Of a DNA stretch of 44,178 nt, positions 7,834-15,508 are shown piece after piece. The position numbers were made by a program, and so were the translations under genes. Within the stretch, counting starts at the first letter, position 1; each line of letters begins with the position of its first letter. Source of the stretch: Lachnospiraceae bacterium (GTDB lineage Bacteria; Bacillota; Clostridia; Lachnospirales; Lachnospiraceae); assembly GCA_031272185.1 (NCBI GenBank), contig JAISUG010000066.1, forward strand, positions 1-44,178. Direction: 5' to 3'. Below the pieces are notes generated by a model. It ran no database searches and had not been told where the DNA came from. It saw only the letters and a program-made list of their open reading frames with translations.

Positions 7834-9132
7834 TTGTACAGGGATGCTTTGGGTGAATTGGAACGTTGGAAGGCCAGCGCCAGGCGCAAGCCCTTGGTGC
7901 TCAAAGGTGCGCGGCAGGTGGGAAAGACCTGGCTCATGCGCGAGTTCGCCGAGCGTCGCTATAGGGACTGGGTCTATGTGAGTTTTGACAAAGACCCCGA
8001 AGCGATGCGCGTATTCGAAAGCACTAAGGATCCGAAACTGATCCTGGAGCGTTTGGGGCTGATCCGGGGGAAGGTGATCCTTCCGGGTGAGACATTGGTC
8101 ATACTTGACGAGATCCAGGAATGCCCGAATGCACTGGGCAGCCTGAAGTATTTCAACGAAGATGCAAACGAATACCACTTGGTCGCCGCCGGCAGCCTAC
8201 TGGGAACATACCTGGCCCAACCCACTTCCTACCCGGTGGGCAAAGTGAACCTGCTCCAAGTGTACCCGCTGTCTTTCGGCGAATACCTGGCGGCGGCGGA
8301 CGGTGGGATGAGCCAGTACTATCGTTCGATCTCGTCGGGGGATGACTATGTGGACGCATTCCACGAACGGATGATGGAGCATTACCGGAAATACTTGATC
8401 GTCGGGGGCATGCCAGAGTGCGTCAGGTCCTGGGTGGATCACGGGGACCCGGCGCAGCTGGACGCCATCCAGGGAGAAATCCTGTCACTGTACGAGAACG
8501 ACTTCACGAAGCACAGCGGCAAGGTGAACAGCGGGCGCATATTGCAGGTGTTTAGGAGCATTGTCCCCCAGTTGGCAAAGGCAAACAACGAGAAATTCAT
8601 GTATGCTGCGATCGCCAAGAGTGCGCGGGGGAAAGACTTTGAGGAAGCCATCGAGTGGCTGGCGTCGGCGGGCATCGCGCACCGCGTCATGAACCTCTCG
8701 AAAAACGCTTACCCACTGGCAGCCTATGAAGTGATGAACCATTTCAAACTGTTTTTGCTGGACGTGGGGCTGATCAAGCATATGGCGCAGCTGACCAACA
8801 GATCCATCCTCCTGTCCGAGGGCTTCCAGTTCAAGGGGCCGCTGACGGAAAACTACGTGCTGGAGCAGCTGCTGCCGGTGTTGGGCCATGCGCCGCATTA
8901 CTACGCCTATGCCCAGGACAGGGAGATAGATTTCATGATCCAGCGCGGGGAGGTTATCGTCCCGATGGAGATCAAGGCAGGAGAAAACAAACATGCCGTC
9001 AGCTTCAAAAGCTACATCGAAAGATACCAACCCGAAACAGCTGTGCGGCTGTGGGGAAACGGGTACCTGAAAAACGGCGCCATCACGAACATCCCGCTAT
9101 ACCTGGCGGGGAAAGTGCCGGAGCTGGCATGA
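7834..9132 (+). CDS. AAA-type ATPase with DUF4143-like C-terminus
   Basis: Stand-alone P-loop ATPase of the widespread AAA_14/DUF4143 group. Start is TTG at 7834, set by AGGAGGGG (7821-7828). Walker A is GARQVGKT at 25-32 and Walker B LVILDEIQ has Asp92 and Glu93; a sensor-like AAGSLLG segment follows. The C-terminal part, with FLLDVGLI, ENYVLEQL and the EIDFMIQ...VPMEIKAGENK segment, is the DUF4143 pattern and resembles a PD-(D/E)XK core (Asp, then E-x-K). Length 432 is normal for the family. The cellular role of these ATPases is unclear; they are common in accessory regions. The gene stands alone behind a repeat-derived promoter. Confidence 0.88.
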   Translation: MYRDALGELERWKASARRKPLVLKGARQVGKTWLMREFAERRYRDWVYVSFDKDPEAMRVFESTKDPKLILERLGLIRGKVILPGETLVILDEIQECPNALGSLKYFNEDANEYHLVAAGSLLGTYLAQPTSYPVGKVNLLQVYPLSFGEYLAAADGGMSQYYRSISSGDDYVDAFHERMMEHYRKYLIVGGMPECVRSWVDHGDPAQLDAIQGEILSLYENDFTKHSGKVNSGRILQVFRSIVPQLAKANNEKFMYAAIAKSARGKDFEEAIEWLASAGIAHRVMNLSKNAYPLAAYEVMNHFKLFLLDVGLIKHMAQLTNRSILLSEGFQFKGPLTENYVLEQLLPVLGHAPHYYAYAQDREIDFMIQRGEVIVPMEIKAGENKHAVSFKSYIERYQPETAVRLWGNGYLKNGAITNIPLYLAGKVPELA

Positions 9133-9251
9133 GGTTGTTATAACTTCGCAATACATCTTGACGCATCCGTGATTTCTGTGTGAAATAGAATTGTATTCGA
9201 TATTTTGCAGACGGAAGGTGTGTCAAGACCACCAGCGACCCGAAGAAATCC

Positions 9252-9383
9252 ATGGTCGCGGCCTTTGGCCAAGTGGCCAAGATACCCGGTATCACTTTGG
9301 GGGAAGGCGCCGTCGTCTGCCTGGCGGACCGCCCCCTGCCGCTGGTGGATGGCGTGTGGATGCTGCCCGCACATTTCATTTGA
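9252..9383 (+). pseudogene. Short reading frame, probably a gene fragment
   Basis: ATG 9252 opens 43 codons ending PLVDGVWMLPAHFI. The same frame is open back to a TAG near 9188 and reads like protein (KTTSDPKKS before the ATG), but no start codon with a ribosome-binding site is seen. It looks like the C-terminal end of a lost gene. The family is not recognised. Confidence 0.3.
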
Positions 9384-9392
9384 TTTGGCGTG

Positions 9393-9440
9393 GTCTCGGG
9401 CAGCCCTTCATTGAGGAGAAGGCAGCCCGAGACAATTTTC
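9393..9440 (+). terminator. Possible terminator hairpin after the ATPase region
   Basis: GTCTCGGGC (9393-9401) pairs with GCCCGAGAC (9425-9433); the loop can fold further through GCCCTTC and GAGAAGGC. AATTTTC follows. The T-run is short, so termination is only probable. Confidence 0.45.
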
Positions 9441-9622
9441 ATAAGGATAACGGTTCTTTTTATTGAATTTTCCAGATCTATTCCTAAATTCTGCCATATC
9501 GGCGCATTTCCCGAAATAGTGAATGATTCATGGGTCGGGAAATGGGGGTTTTGCGTAAAACAGTGAATGGCTCACTATGGTCAAATAGGTCGGTTTTTGT
9601 TACACTATGTGACAGAGACCGG
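9441..9622. other. AT-richer spacer without a gene
   Basis: Lower GC than its surroundings. ATAGTGA (9516-9522) and TCACTAT (9572-9578) form an inverted pair, and AGTGAATG occurs near 9518 and 9562. No coding region is supported. Confidence 0.4.
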
Positions 9623-9736
9623 CTGTTTACATCTGACGACTACAATGGATGGTGACACATGTTTTGACTCAAGCGGGCGACTGTTTACATCTGATGGCTT
9701 CGACATATGGTGACACATGTTTGGACTCAAGCGGGC
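9623..9736. repeat. Two 56-bp direct repeats
   Basis: Two copies at 9623-9678 and 9681-9736 begin CTGTTTACATCTGA, share GGTGACACATGTTT and end GACTCAAGCGGGC. They differ mainly in the middle. Tandem subterminal repeats of this kind occur at the ends of some insertion sequences (for example the IS21 family), but no transposase gene is here, so this is either a relic or a binding-site array. Confidence 0.65.
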
Positions 9737-9835
9737 AATACATGCTGACGGGATGTCGGTATGCAAGGTGTACATTGCCCGCATTTGCAGTGTACAAAGC
9801 GGGCGAGCTCCCGTATAAATAGGAAGGAGTACATC

Positions 9836-10339
9836 ATGGCAAGCAATGATCTGTTATCTGGACTGGGACTGGGCGGGCTCGTGAAGGGGCTTTCAAGCCT
9901 CATGCCCCAGGACAACCTGGACGTGAAGATCTTCAACGCACAGACCGAAGTCGACGAACTGAAAAAGCAGCAGAACGAGATTTTCGCCGAAATCGGCAAG
10001 GCGGCCTATGCGGCGGAGCCCACCAGGTGGCCCCAGGCGGACAAACTGGCGCTGCTCCAGACGAACCTGGACGCCGCCGTCGCCAACCGGGATGCGCTGG
10101 GGGCACAGAAGAAGCAGGAAGAGGAGGCGAACGCCGCCCAGAGCGCGGCCAGGGAAGCGGCGGATGCGCCCTGGCGCTGCCCGTCCTGCGGGCATCAGAA
10201 CCCGGAAGGCACGAAGTTCTGCCAGGAGTGCGGCACGAAGCTGGGCAAGACTCTCTGCGTGAAGTGCGGGGCGGAGTTGGCCCCGGGCACCCGTTTCTGC
10301 GGCGCATGCGGCGCGAAGCAGGACGCGGCGGAGGCGTAA
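9836..10339 (+). CDS. Coiled-coil protein with two C-terminal zinc ribbons
   Basis: 167 residues; ATG 9836 follows AGGAAGGAG (9821-9829). Residues 1-25 are Gly/Leu-rich and possibly amphipathic. About 28-100 is predicted helical or coiled coil, with the charged stretches TEVDELKKQQNE and KKQEEEANAAQ. The C-terminus has two treble-clef-like zinc ribbons: CPSC then CQEC, and CVKC then CGAC, spaced 11-12 residues. It opens a run of eight genes rich in zinc ribbons. Function is unknown; an adaptor or scaffold on the inner face of the membrane is a reasonable guess. Confidence 0.8.
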   Translation: MASNDLLSGLGLGGLVKGLSSLMPQDNLDVKIFNAQTEVDELKKQQNEIFAEIGKAAYAAEPTRWPQADKLALLQTNLDAAVANRDALGAQKKQEEEANAAQSAAREAADAPWRCPSCGHQNPEGTKFCQECGTKLGKTLCVKCGAELAPGTRFCGACGAKQDAAEA

Positions 10340-10488
10340 AGCGCGGGGGTTTGCCAACCCGCAAGCGACTGACGGCGCCGGCATGGGCATGAGGCTGTTG
10401 GGCGTAAAGCGCAGCGGCGTAACATGCGCGGCGGCGGGAGGCGAACGGAGCCGGACTGAGGCGGCGGTACCAAGGAACGGGGGGCGAT

Positions 10489-10830
10489 ATGGCTTCTTAC
10501 AAACAACCATGCATCCACTGCGGGATGCTCATCGAGCGGGACGTGCACCTGTGTCCCGGGTGCGGCTCCAGGAGCCCTTTCGGGTATGCCTGCCCGGACT
10601 GCGCCAAGCCCATACAGAAAGGGCAGGCGGCGTGCTCCGGTTGCGGGCGCAGGCTCTACGTGCCTTGCCCCACCTGCGGGCAGATGACATTCGCCGGGGA
10701 GCGTTGCGAGCTGTGCGGGTCGGGGCTGATGATCCGCTGCACCAACGCCCGATGCGGCGCGCTGCAGTTCTTCGAGAATGTGCGCTGCACCGTGTGCGGG
10801 AAGAAGATCAACAAGAAATTCGGGACGTGA
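10489..10830 (+). CDS. Small all-zinc-ribbon protein
   Basis: 113 residues with eight Cys pairs in order: CIHC, CPGC, CPDC, CSGC, CPTC, CELC, CTNARC and CTVC, enough for four zinc sites. No other domain fits in the length. ATG 10489 follows AAGGAACGGGGGG. The arrangement resembles the double zinc ribbon (DZR) families of Clostridia. It is probably a structural or protein-binding subunit of the surrounding cluster; nucleic acid binding is the alternative. Confidence 0.8.
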   Translation: MASYKQPCIHCGMLIERDVHLCPGCGSRSPFGYACPDCAKPIQKGQAACSGCGRRLYVPCPTCGQMTFAGERCELCGSGLMIRCTNARCGALQFFENVRCTVCGKKINKKFGT

Positions 10831-10951
10831 GGCGCCCTGGGTTGGCTGCAATGGACATCGGCGCCGGAGCAAACGTCCCAATGGCCGCACAAGGCGGTGG
10901 GTTTCGAAACCGAAGCAAGAAGTTCGTGTTGAAATGAAAGAAGGTTGCATT

Positions 10952-11725
10952 ATGCTGCAAGCATTTACCAGGAATTACCACGACAATTCCACCGATGCGG
11001 GGCACCAGTTCACATTTTACTGTGACATCTGCAACGATGGGTTCAAGTCCAGCTTCATCGAGTCGGACACCTACAAAAAGCGCAAGGGCAGCCGCCTTCT
11101 GGGGCAGGGCATCGGTCTGGCGGGGAGCCTCCTGGGCGGCCGCCTGGCGAGCATCGGCTACGCCGCGGAGCGGGGGTCCAACATCCTGTCTGACCGTTTC
11201 GAGGACAAATCCCCGGAATGGCAGCGGGAGCACGAGCAGGCGTTCATCATGGCCCAGAACGAAGCCAAGCAGCATTTCCACCGTTGCCCCAACTGCAACA
11301 AGTACGTGTGCGACCATTGTTTCAATGACGACGAGGGGCTGTGCACCTCATGTGCGCCCCGCCAGGAGATCTACGTGGCACAGGCCAGGGCCCAGGCCAT
11401 GAAGCGCAACATCGACGACGCGGGGGCCACCGCCACCGTATGGCAGGGGAAGATCGAGAGCAAGACCACTGTATGCCCTGTCTGCGGCAAACCGGCGGGC
11501 ACCGGGAAGTTCTGCAACAACTGCGGCGCATCCATGGAACTGAAGGAGTGCCCGCGCTGCGGCGCCAAGAACGCCCAGACAGTGCGGTTCTGCAACAACT
11601 GCGGCATGAACTTGGACGAGGCGGCGCAACCGGCCCCGCCCCCCGCCGGGGTGTGCCAGGCCTGCGGGTATGAGAACGCACCCGGCACGAAGTTTTGCGG
11701 GAACTGCGGCGCGAAGCTGGGATGA
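10952..11725 (+). CDS. Zinc-ribbon protein with an extra N-terminal Cys-rich domain
   Basis: 257 residues. ATG 10952 is favoured by AAGAAGG ending 7 nt upstream; ATG 10934 is the alternative. An N-terminal domain holds CDIC near residue 25 and, after about 80 residues with a Gly-rich segment (GLAGSLLGGRLASIGYAAER), CPNC, CDHC and CTSC pairs. A helical linker leads to three further zinc ribbons: CPVC/CNNC, CPRC/CNNC and CQAC/CGNC. The Gly-rich segment may lie in or on a membrane. It shares the C-terminal ribbon style with its neighbours, so it likely works with them. No enzymatic motif is seen. Confidence 0.8.
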   Translation: MLQAFTRNYHDNSTDAGHQFTFYCDICNDGFKSSFIESDTYKKRKGSRLLGQGIGLAGSLLGGRLASIGYAAERGSNILSDRFEDKSPEWQREHEQAFIMAQNEAKQHFHRCPNCNKYVCDHCFNDDEGLCTSCAPRQEIYVAQARAQAMKRNIDDAGATATVWQGKIESKTTVCPVCGKPAGTGKFCNNCGASMELKECPRCGAKNAQTVRFCNNCGMNLDEAAQPAPPPAGVCQACGYENAPGTKFCGNCGAKLG

Positions 11726-11881
11726 CGGGATATCCGGCCGACGATGGCGAGAATCGCCGACGGCGACAAAACAGGCCGACATCAAGCGGATGCGTAATTA
11801 TTTGGAAGATACTGAAAATAACAGTCGAGCGCCAGTGTGAGGAAACACCTGCCGGGCAGCGAGAACCAGGAGGGAATACAA

Positions 11882-12277
11882 ATGCAAGATTACAAGAGCT
11901 ACCAGGATCCGGTGGTGCCGGGCGCGCCCACACAGGAGAACATCCGGGACGCCAATGACAACAAGGCCATGGCGATCATCGCCTACATCATCTTTTTCAT
12001 CCCGCTGTTGATAGGCGCACACAAAGAGTCGCCTTTCGTGAAATTCCACACGAACCAAGGCACCGTGCTGTTCATCGCCAGCTTGGGATACAGCATCGCG
12101 CGGTGGATCCTGGGGCTGGTGCTGTACCGCATCCCGTACATAGGGTCATTGATCATGGGCCTCCTGAATCTTGCGTCCATACTCTTCTTCGTGCTGTGCA
12201 TCATCGGCATCGTGAATGTGGTCAATGGCCGGTGCAAGGAATTGCCCATCATCGGGTCATTTAAGGTGATTTCATAA
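11882..12277 (+). CDS. Small membrane protein, DUF4870/Tic20-like
   Basis: 131 residues, ATG 11882 after AGGAGGG (11868-11874). Three to four hydrophobic helices: about 30-45 (IIAYIIFFIPLLIGA), 60-80 and 90-120. The segment VKFHTNQGTVLFI between helices 1 and 2 matches the conserved F-x-x-NQ pattern of the DUF4870 membrane proteins. It lies in the zinc-ribbon cluster, 10 bp before the next gene, and probably is its membrane subunit. Its biochemical role is not known. Confidence 0.8.
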   Translation: MQDYKSYQDPVVPGAPTQENIRDANDNKAMAIIAYIIFFIPLLIGAHKESPFVKFHTNQGTVLFIASLGYSIARWILGLVLYRIPYIGSLIMGLLNLASILFFVLCIIGIVNVVNGRCKELPIIGSFKVIS

Positions 12278-12287
12278 GGGGTGTGGA

Positions 12288-13790
12288 ATGGAAAATGTTG
12301 CGGCCATATCAAAGTCGCCTCCCGTGGAGTACGAGGCACAGGTGGCATCGCCCCTGGGCAGCGGCAAGGGGGCCATGGTCATAGGCGGTGCGGGGCTGCG
12401 TGTGTCGCTTCTCTTTGACACGGTGGAGATCCCCTTTGCGCAGATGAATGCGCTGGTGATGGCGGACTATGCGGTGACGGTGCGCTCCGACAGCGGCGAT
12501 TTCACATTTTCCAGGATGGGGAGCTGGTGCGAGCCATTTTACGGCGCGCTGTGCGACGCATACAATGAAGCCGTAAGGCGGTCGCTGTTCCTGACGGGTG
12601 ATGTGCTGCTCCAGGCGGTGGGCGAGTACCGCTATGAGGAATCCCCGGGCGCAGATGGGGGCGTCGGCGCAGGCACCGGATACAGTGCGGGCGGCCCCTA
12701 TGGGAATGGTGGAAAGGCCCCGGTGCTGGTGTATGAAAACTGCGTGGCTGTGCTCCCGCCGGATCTGGGGGCAAGGCGCATCCCGCTGTGTTTCGCAAAT
12801 GGGATGGACAAGGGGAACTATGCGCTGACCCTGAGCGTGGGTGGCGGCGGGCGGATTCCTGGCGTCGCGCCGAATGGCCGAAACGGGGCGGATGGCCTCT
12901 GGCCGCCAGCTGGCGCAGACGCGGGTGCGGCCCCGCTCGCAAAGGGCGCAGCCGGCGGGGCAGGGGGGCCATCGGGCCGCTACACATTTGCGAAGCTGGG
13001 GTATGACACGGATCCATTTGCGGACATCCTGGAAAAACAGATACGCAGGCTGCGGGAGAAAGCAGCGGCTACGGCGCGGGAGATAGATCCGGGGCTCACC
13101 CCAATGCAGGCCTCACGCATAGGCGCTTTGATCCCCGAGGGTGCGGCGGCGCCCATCGGCGAACTGGCGGCCATCGCGCCGGGCTTTGCGGCGGCATTGG
13201 AAGAAAAGATCGGTACAACCAGGGCGGCGGAGAGTTTCGAGGTGTTCAAAAGGCTGTGCGTCCCCGGGCAAATCTATGTGGGCTTCAAGAAAAACGAAGG
13301 GGCATGGGGTTTGCTTGCTGCCATAGGTGCAGGTTTTCCTGAGGCCGGTACGGCGGGTGGCGGGGGCCCGGGCGCGATGTCCGATGGTGGTGTTTCGGGA
13401 GGTGGCCCCATGGCGGTGCAGACAGCGGGCATGGCGGCAGGGCCAGACCCGTACCTGATCTGGCTGGTGGCGCCTTCGCCGGATTTCAGATATGCGGCGG
13501 TAGAGTTCGCCGCGGCGGACAGCGCCACATTCGTCTATGGCACCGGGGGCGATTTCCATGGGTTTGCGGCGCAGCTGAACCGGGCGCTGGAAGCCATCGC
13601 CTTCCGCAGGGAAGTGATACGCCTCACCGACGAGGAGCTGCGCAAACCGGAAAATGCCGATTATTATATGGCATCCAAACGCACGGCGGCGCTGCAGTTC
13701 GTGCGGGCGCACTTCGCGGGCAGGGTGATCCATTCCACCCCCGCAGCCTGGGAGAGGAAACTCCTGGAGATGTGGGGGATGGGCGCATGA
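12288..13790 (+). CDS. Protein of unknown function with three PH-like repeats
   Basis: 500 residues, no signal peptide, ATG 12288 close behind the DUF4870-like gene. No family is recognised. Three segments share a pattern of strands ending in F-T-F/Y-T-F/T-F-V, then G, then a hydrophobic C-terminal helix: DFTFSRMGSWCEPFYGAL (about 75-92), RYTFAKLGYDTDPFADIL (about 232-249) and TFVYGTGGDFHGFAAQL (about 412-428). That is the strand-then-helix end of a PH or GRAM-like domain, so the protein may be three tandem PH-like modules. Between them lie Gly/Ala/Pro-rich low-complexity stretches (about 118-145, 185-230 and 348-380), like those in other proteins here. Possible membrane- or protein-binding platform; inference only. 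Confidence 0.72.
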   Translation: MENVAAISKSPPVEYEAQVASPLGSGKGAMVIGGAGLRVSLLFDTVEIPFAQMNALVMADYAVTVRSDSGDFTFSRMGSWCEPFYGALCDAYNEAVRRSLFLTGDVLLQAVGEYRYEESPGADGGVGAGTGYSAGGPYGNGGKAPVLVYENCVAVLPPDLGARRIPLCFANGMDKGNYALTLSVGGGGRIPGVAPNGRNGADGLWPPAGADAGAAPLAKGAAGGAGGPSGRYTFAKLGYDTDPFADILEKQIRRLREKAAATAREIDPGLTPMQASRIGALIPEGAAAPIGELAAIAPGFAAALEEKIGTTRAAESFEVFKRLCVPGQIYVGFKKNEGAWGLLAAIGAGFPEAGTAGGGGPGAMSDGGVSGGGPMAVQTAGMAAGPDPYLIWLVAPSPDFRYAAVEFAAADSATFVYGTGGDFHGFAAQLNRALEAIAFRREVIRLTDEELRKPENADYYMASKRTAALQFVRAHFAGRVIHSTPAAWERKLLEMWGMGA

Positions 13791-13809
13791 ATAGGGCGTC
13801 TGCAAAAAC

Positions 13810-13929
13810 CGGACATCACCGAAAAAATGCCGGATGGAGTTTTGCGGGGGATGAGTGTTTGGCAAAACTGCGAAACGGACATCACCGGGAAAATGCCGGA
13901 TGGAAGTTTGTGGGGGATGAGTGTTTGGC
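13810..13929 (+). repeat. Two 54-bp direct repeats between genes
   Basis: Copies at 13810-13863 and 13876-13929 begin CGGACATCACCG and end GGGGGATGAGTGTTTGGC, offset by 66 bp. The 66-bp offset keeps frame in a small ORF (13787-14005) that starts on the stop codon of the preceding gene, but that ORF has no ribosome-binding site of its own and runs into the next gene. It is taken as an intergenic repeat. Confidence 0.65.
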
Positions 13930-13959
13930 GGAGCTACTTTGGGAAAGGAGTGATTCGCA

Positions 13960-14748
13960 ATGGCAAAATGTGCGGCGTGTGGGGCGCAGGTCCCGGATGA
14001 TGTGAAGTTTTGCACAGAGTGCGGCGCACCAATGGGCGCGGCGGCGGAAGATGCCGGCGCCATGGTTGGTGCAGGCGCCACCCAGGCGCAACCGGCGGGG
14101 GCGGGCAGTGCGCAAAACCAGCAGCCGAGGGTGCAGCCGGCGGCCCAGAATGTGAAGCCAAAGGTGCAGCAGGCGCCCGCGAACGTGCCACCGGCGGGGC
14201 AGTCCAGGTCACAGTATGCGCAGCAGGGAGGGCGTATGCAACAGAACGGTTACGGACAGGGCGGATACGGCGCCCAGACGCCACAGCAAGGCGGTTATGC
14301 TCCCCAGGGCGGGTATGGCGGGCAGGGCGGGTATGGCGCCCAGGCCCAGCAACAGGCGCCCCCGGGCGGGTATGGTTATGGCGCCCCCCAGGCGGGCCCT
14401 TATCCGGGCGGAGATTTCCCCCCGCCCAAAGGCAGCAAATATGCGGTTATGTCCACGGCGTCCTATATCGGCCACAGCATACTGTTCGCCATACCGATAC
14501 TGGGATTCTTGATCGTGTTGATCATGGCATTCGCCGCGGGCAACCTGAACAAAAGGCATTTCGCCCGGGCGGTGCTGATTTTCACGATCATCGGGGTGAT
14601 CCTGTCCATCATAGCATATTTCGTGGCAAAATGGCTATTTGGGGTAGTGGTGGATGCGGCAACGGAGTCCCTCCAGCAAAGCGCGGGGGTAAACGCAGGC
14701 GATGTGAGCAGCATACTCAATGCTTTGAAGCAATTCCAGGGACAATAA
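13960..14748 (+). CDS. Membrane protein with N-terminal zinc ribbon and GYG-rich linker
   Basis: 262 residues, ATG 13960 after AAAGGAG. Residues 1-25 are a zinc ribbon (CAAC...CTEC). Residues about 30-165 are disordered: first Ala/Gln/Pro-rich, then repeated GGYG and QGGYG motifs (about 95-150) of a prion-like or phase-separating type. Two membrane helices follow at about 170-192 and 205-232, then a short C-terminal tail. The order soluble ribbon, flexible linker, membrane anchor suggests a tether for cytosolic partners. It belongs to the zinc-ribbon cluster and lies 53 bp before the coiled-coil zinc-ribbon gene. Confidence 0.8.
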   Translation: MAKCAACGAQVPDDVKFCTECGAPMGAAAEDAGAMVGAGATQAQPAGAGSAQNQQPRVQPAAQNVKPKVQQAPANVPPAGQSRSQYAQQGGRMQQNGYGQGGYGAQTPQQGGYAPQGGYGGQGGYGAQAQQQAPPGGYGYGAPQAGPYPGGDFPPPKGSKYAVMSTASYIGHSILFAIPILGFLIVLIMAFAAGNLNKRHFARAVLIFTIIGVILSIIAYFVAKWLFGVVVDAATESLQQSAGVNAGDVSSILNALKQFQGQ

Positions 14749-14801
14749 TGATGAAGGGACGATAAGAGCGAGGGCCCACCGGGCCCGGAAAGGGGTAGGA
14801 T

Positions 14802-15383
14802 ATGGGATTTCTTGACAAGGTTGGGGATTTCGCGAAGAACATCGGCGACAAGGCCAACGAGGCCATCGAGACCACGAAAATCAACAGCAAGATCAGCGGG
14901 GAAAAGGCGGCGCTCTCCAAGGAGCTGGAGAAGATAGGGCAGTTCTACTATGAGCGCGGGCTGGCAGGCGGCGACGTGGCGCCGGAGCTGGCGCCGGTGT
15001 TCCAGGCCGTGGCCGACCACCATGCAGCCATCGCGTCGCTCCAGGAGGAGATCAAACGGATCGAGGCGGAGACCGCGGCGCGCAGCGTTCCGCAGCCACA
15101 GCCACAGGCACAGCCCTATGCGGCACCGGGCGGATTTGCACCGGCGGGCGGGGCGCCTGCGGGGGGCGGCGTCGTATGCCCGTCATGCGGCAAGGAAAAT
15201 GTGCCGGGAACCAAGTTCTGCAACGAGTGCGGGTTCAACTTGGAGGAGGCCGCGGCCAGGGCGGCGGCAGACGTTGCAGAAGCGCCACAGGCCGCACCGG
15301 AAGCCCAGGTTTGCCCGGAATGTGGCGCCACGGTGCAGGCGGGGATGAAGTTCTGCGGTGCGTGCGGGTACAAGTTCTCGTAG
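14802..15383 (+). CDS. Coiled-coil protein with two zinc ribbons
   Basis: 193 residues, ATG 14802 after AAAGGGG (14789-14795). The N-terminal half (MGFLDKVGDFAKNIGDK and the KINSKISGEKAALSKELEKI region) is helical and like the common Clostridia family of a short coiled coil followed by a zinc ribbon. An Ala/Pro/Gln-rich linker at about 90-122 precedes two ribbons, CPSC/CNEC and CPEC/CGAC, separated by an Ala-rich helix. Its architecture mirrors the gene at 9836, so the two are probably paralogous scaffold subunits. Confidence 0.82.
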   Translation: MGFLDKVGDFAKNIGDKANEAIETTKINSKISGEKAALSKELEKIGQFYYERGLAGGDVAPELAPVFQAVADHHAAIASLQEEIKRIEAETAARSVPQPQPQAQPYAAPGGFAPAGGAPAGGGVVCPSCGKENVPGTKFCNECGFNLEEAAARAAADVAEAPQAAPEAQVCPECGATVQAGMKFCGACGYKFS

Positions 15384-15406
15384 GTTTGACATGCATGAGG
15401 GTAATT

Positions 15407-15464
15407 GCTCCGCCGACTAAAATGCTTTTGCAATGCAGAACGCTCATTGTGTAGTTGGTGGAGC
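15407..15464 (+). ncRNA. Candidate structured RNA element, copy 1
   Basis: The arms GCTCCGCCGACTA (15407-15419) and TAGTTGGTGGAGC (15452-15464) form a 13-bp RNA stem with two G-U pairs around a 32-nt loop. A close relative lies at 34982-35047, where one U-A pair is replaced by C-G. Both end about 45 nt before a start codon. This points to a cis-acting RNA or a small dispersed repeat; no known riboswitch class was recognised. Confidence 0.5.
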
Positions 15465-15508
15465 TATATCGGCAATTGGAAATGTTGTGAGGAATAGGAG
15501 GGTTATCT

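Noticed and set aside
9791-9819. TGTACA and TATAAA, 17 bp apart, as a promoter for the 9836 gene
   Set aside because: Transcription would start inside the ribosome-binding site at 9821-9829, leaving no usable leader; the -35 is also poor.
13787-14005. 72-aa frame starting on the stop codon of the 12288 gene
   Set aside because: It has no ribosome-binding site, is made mostly of the 54-bp repeat and overlaps the start of the well-supported zinc-ribbon gene at 13960.
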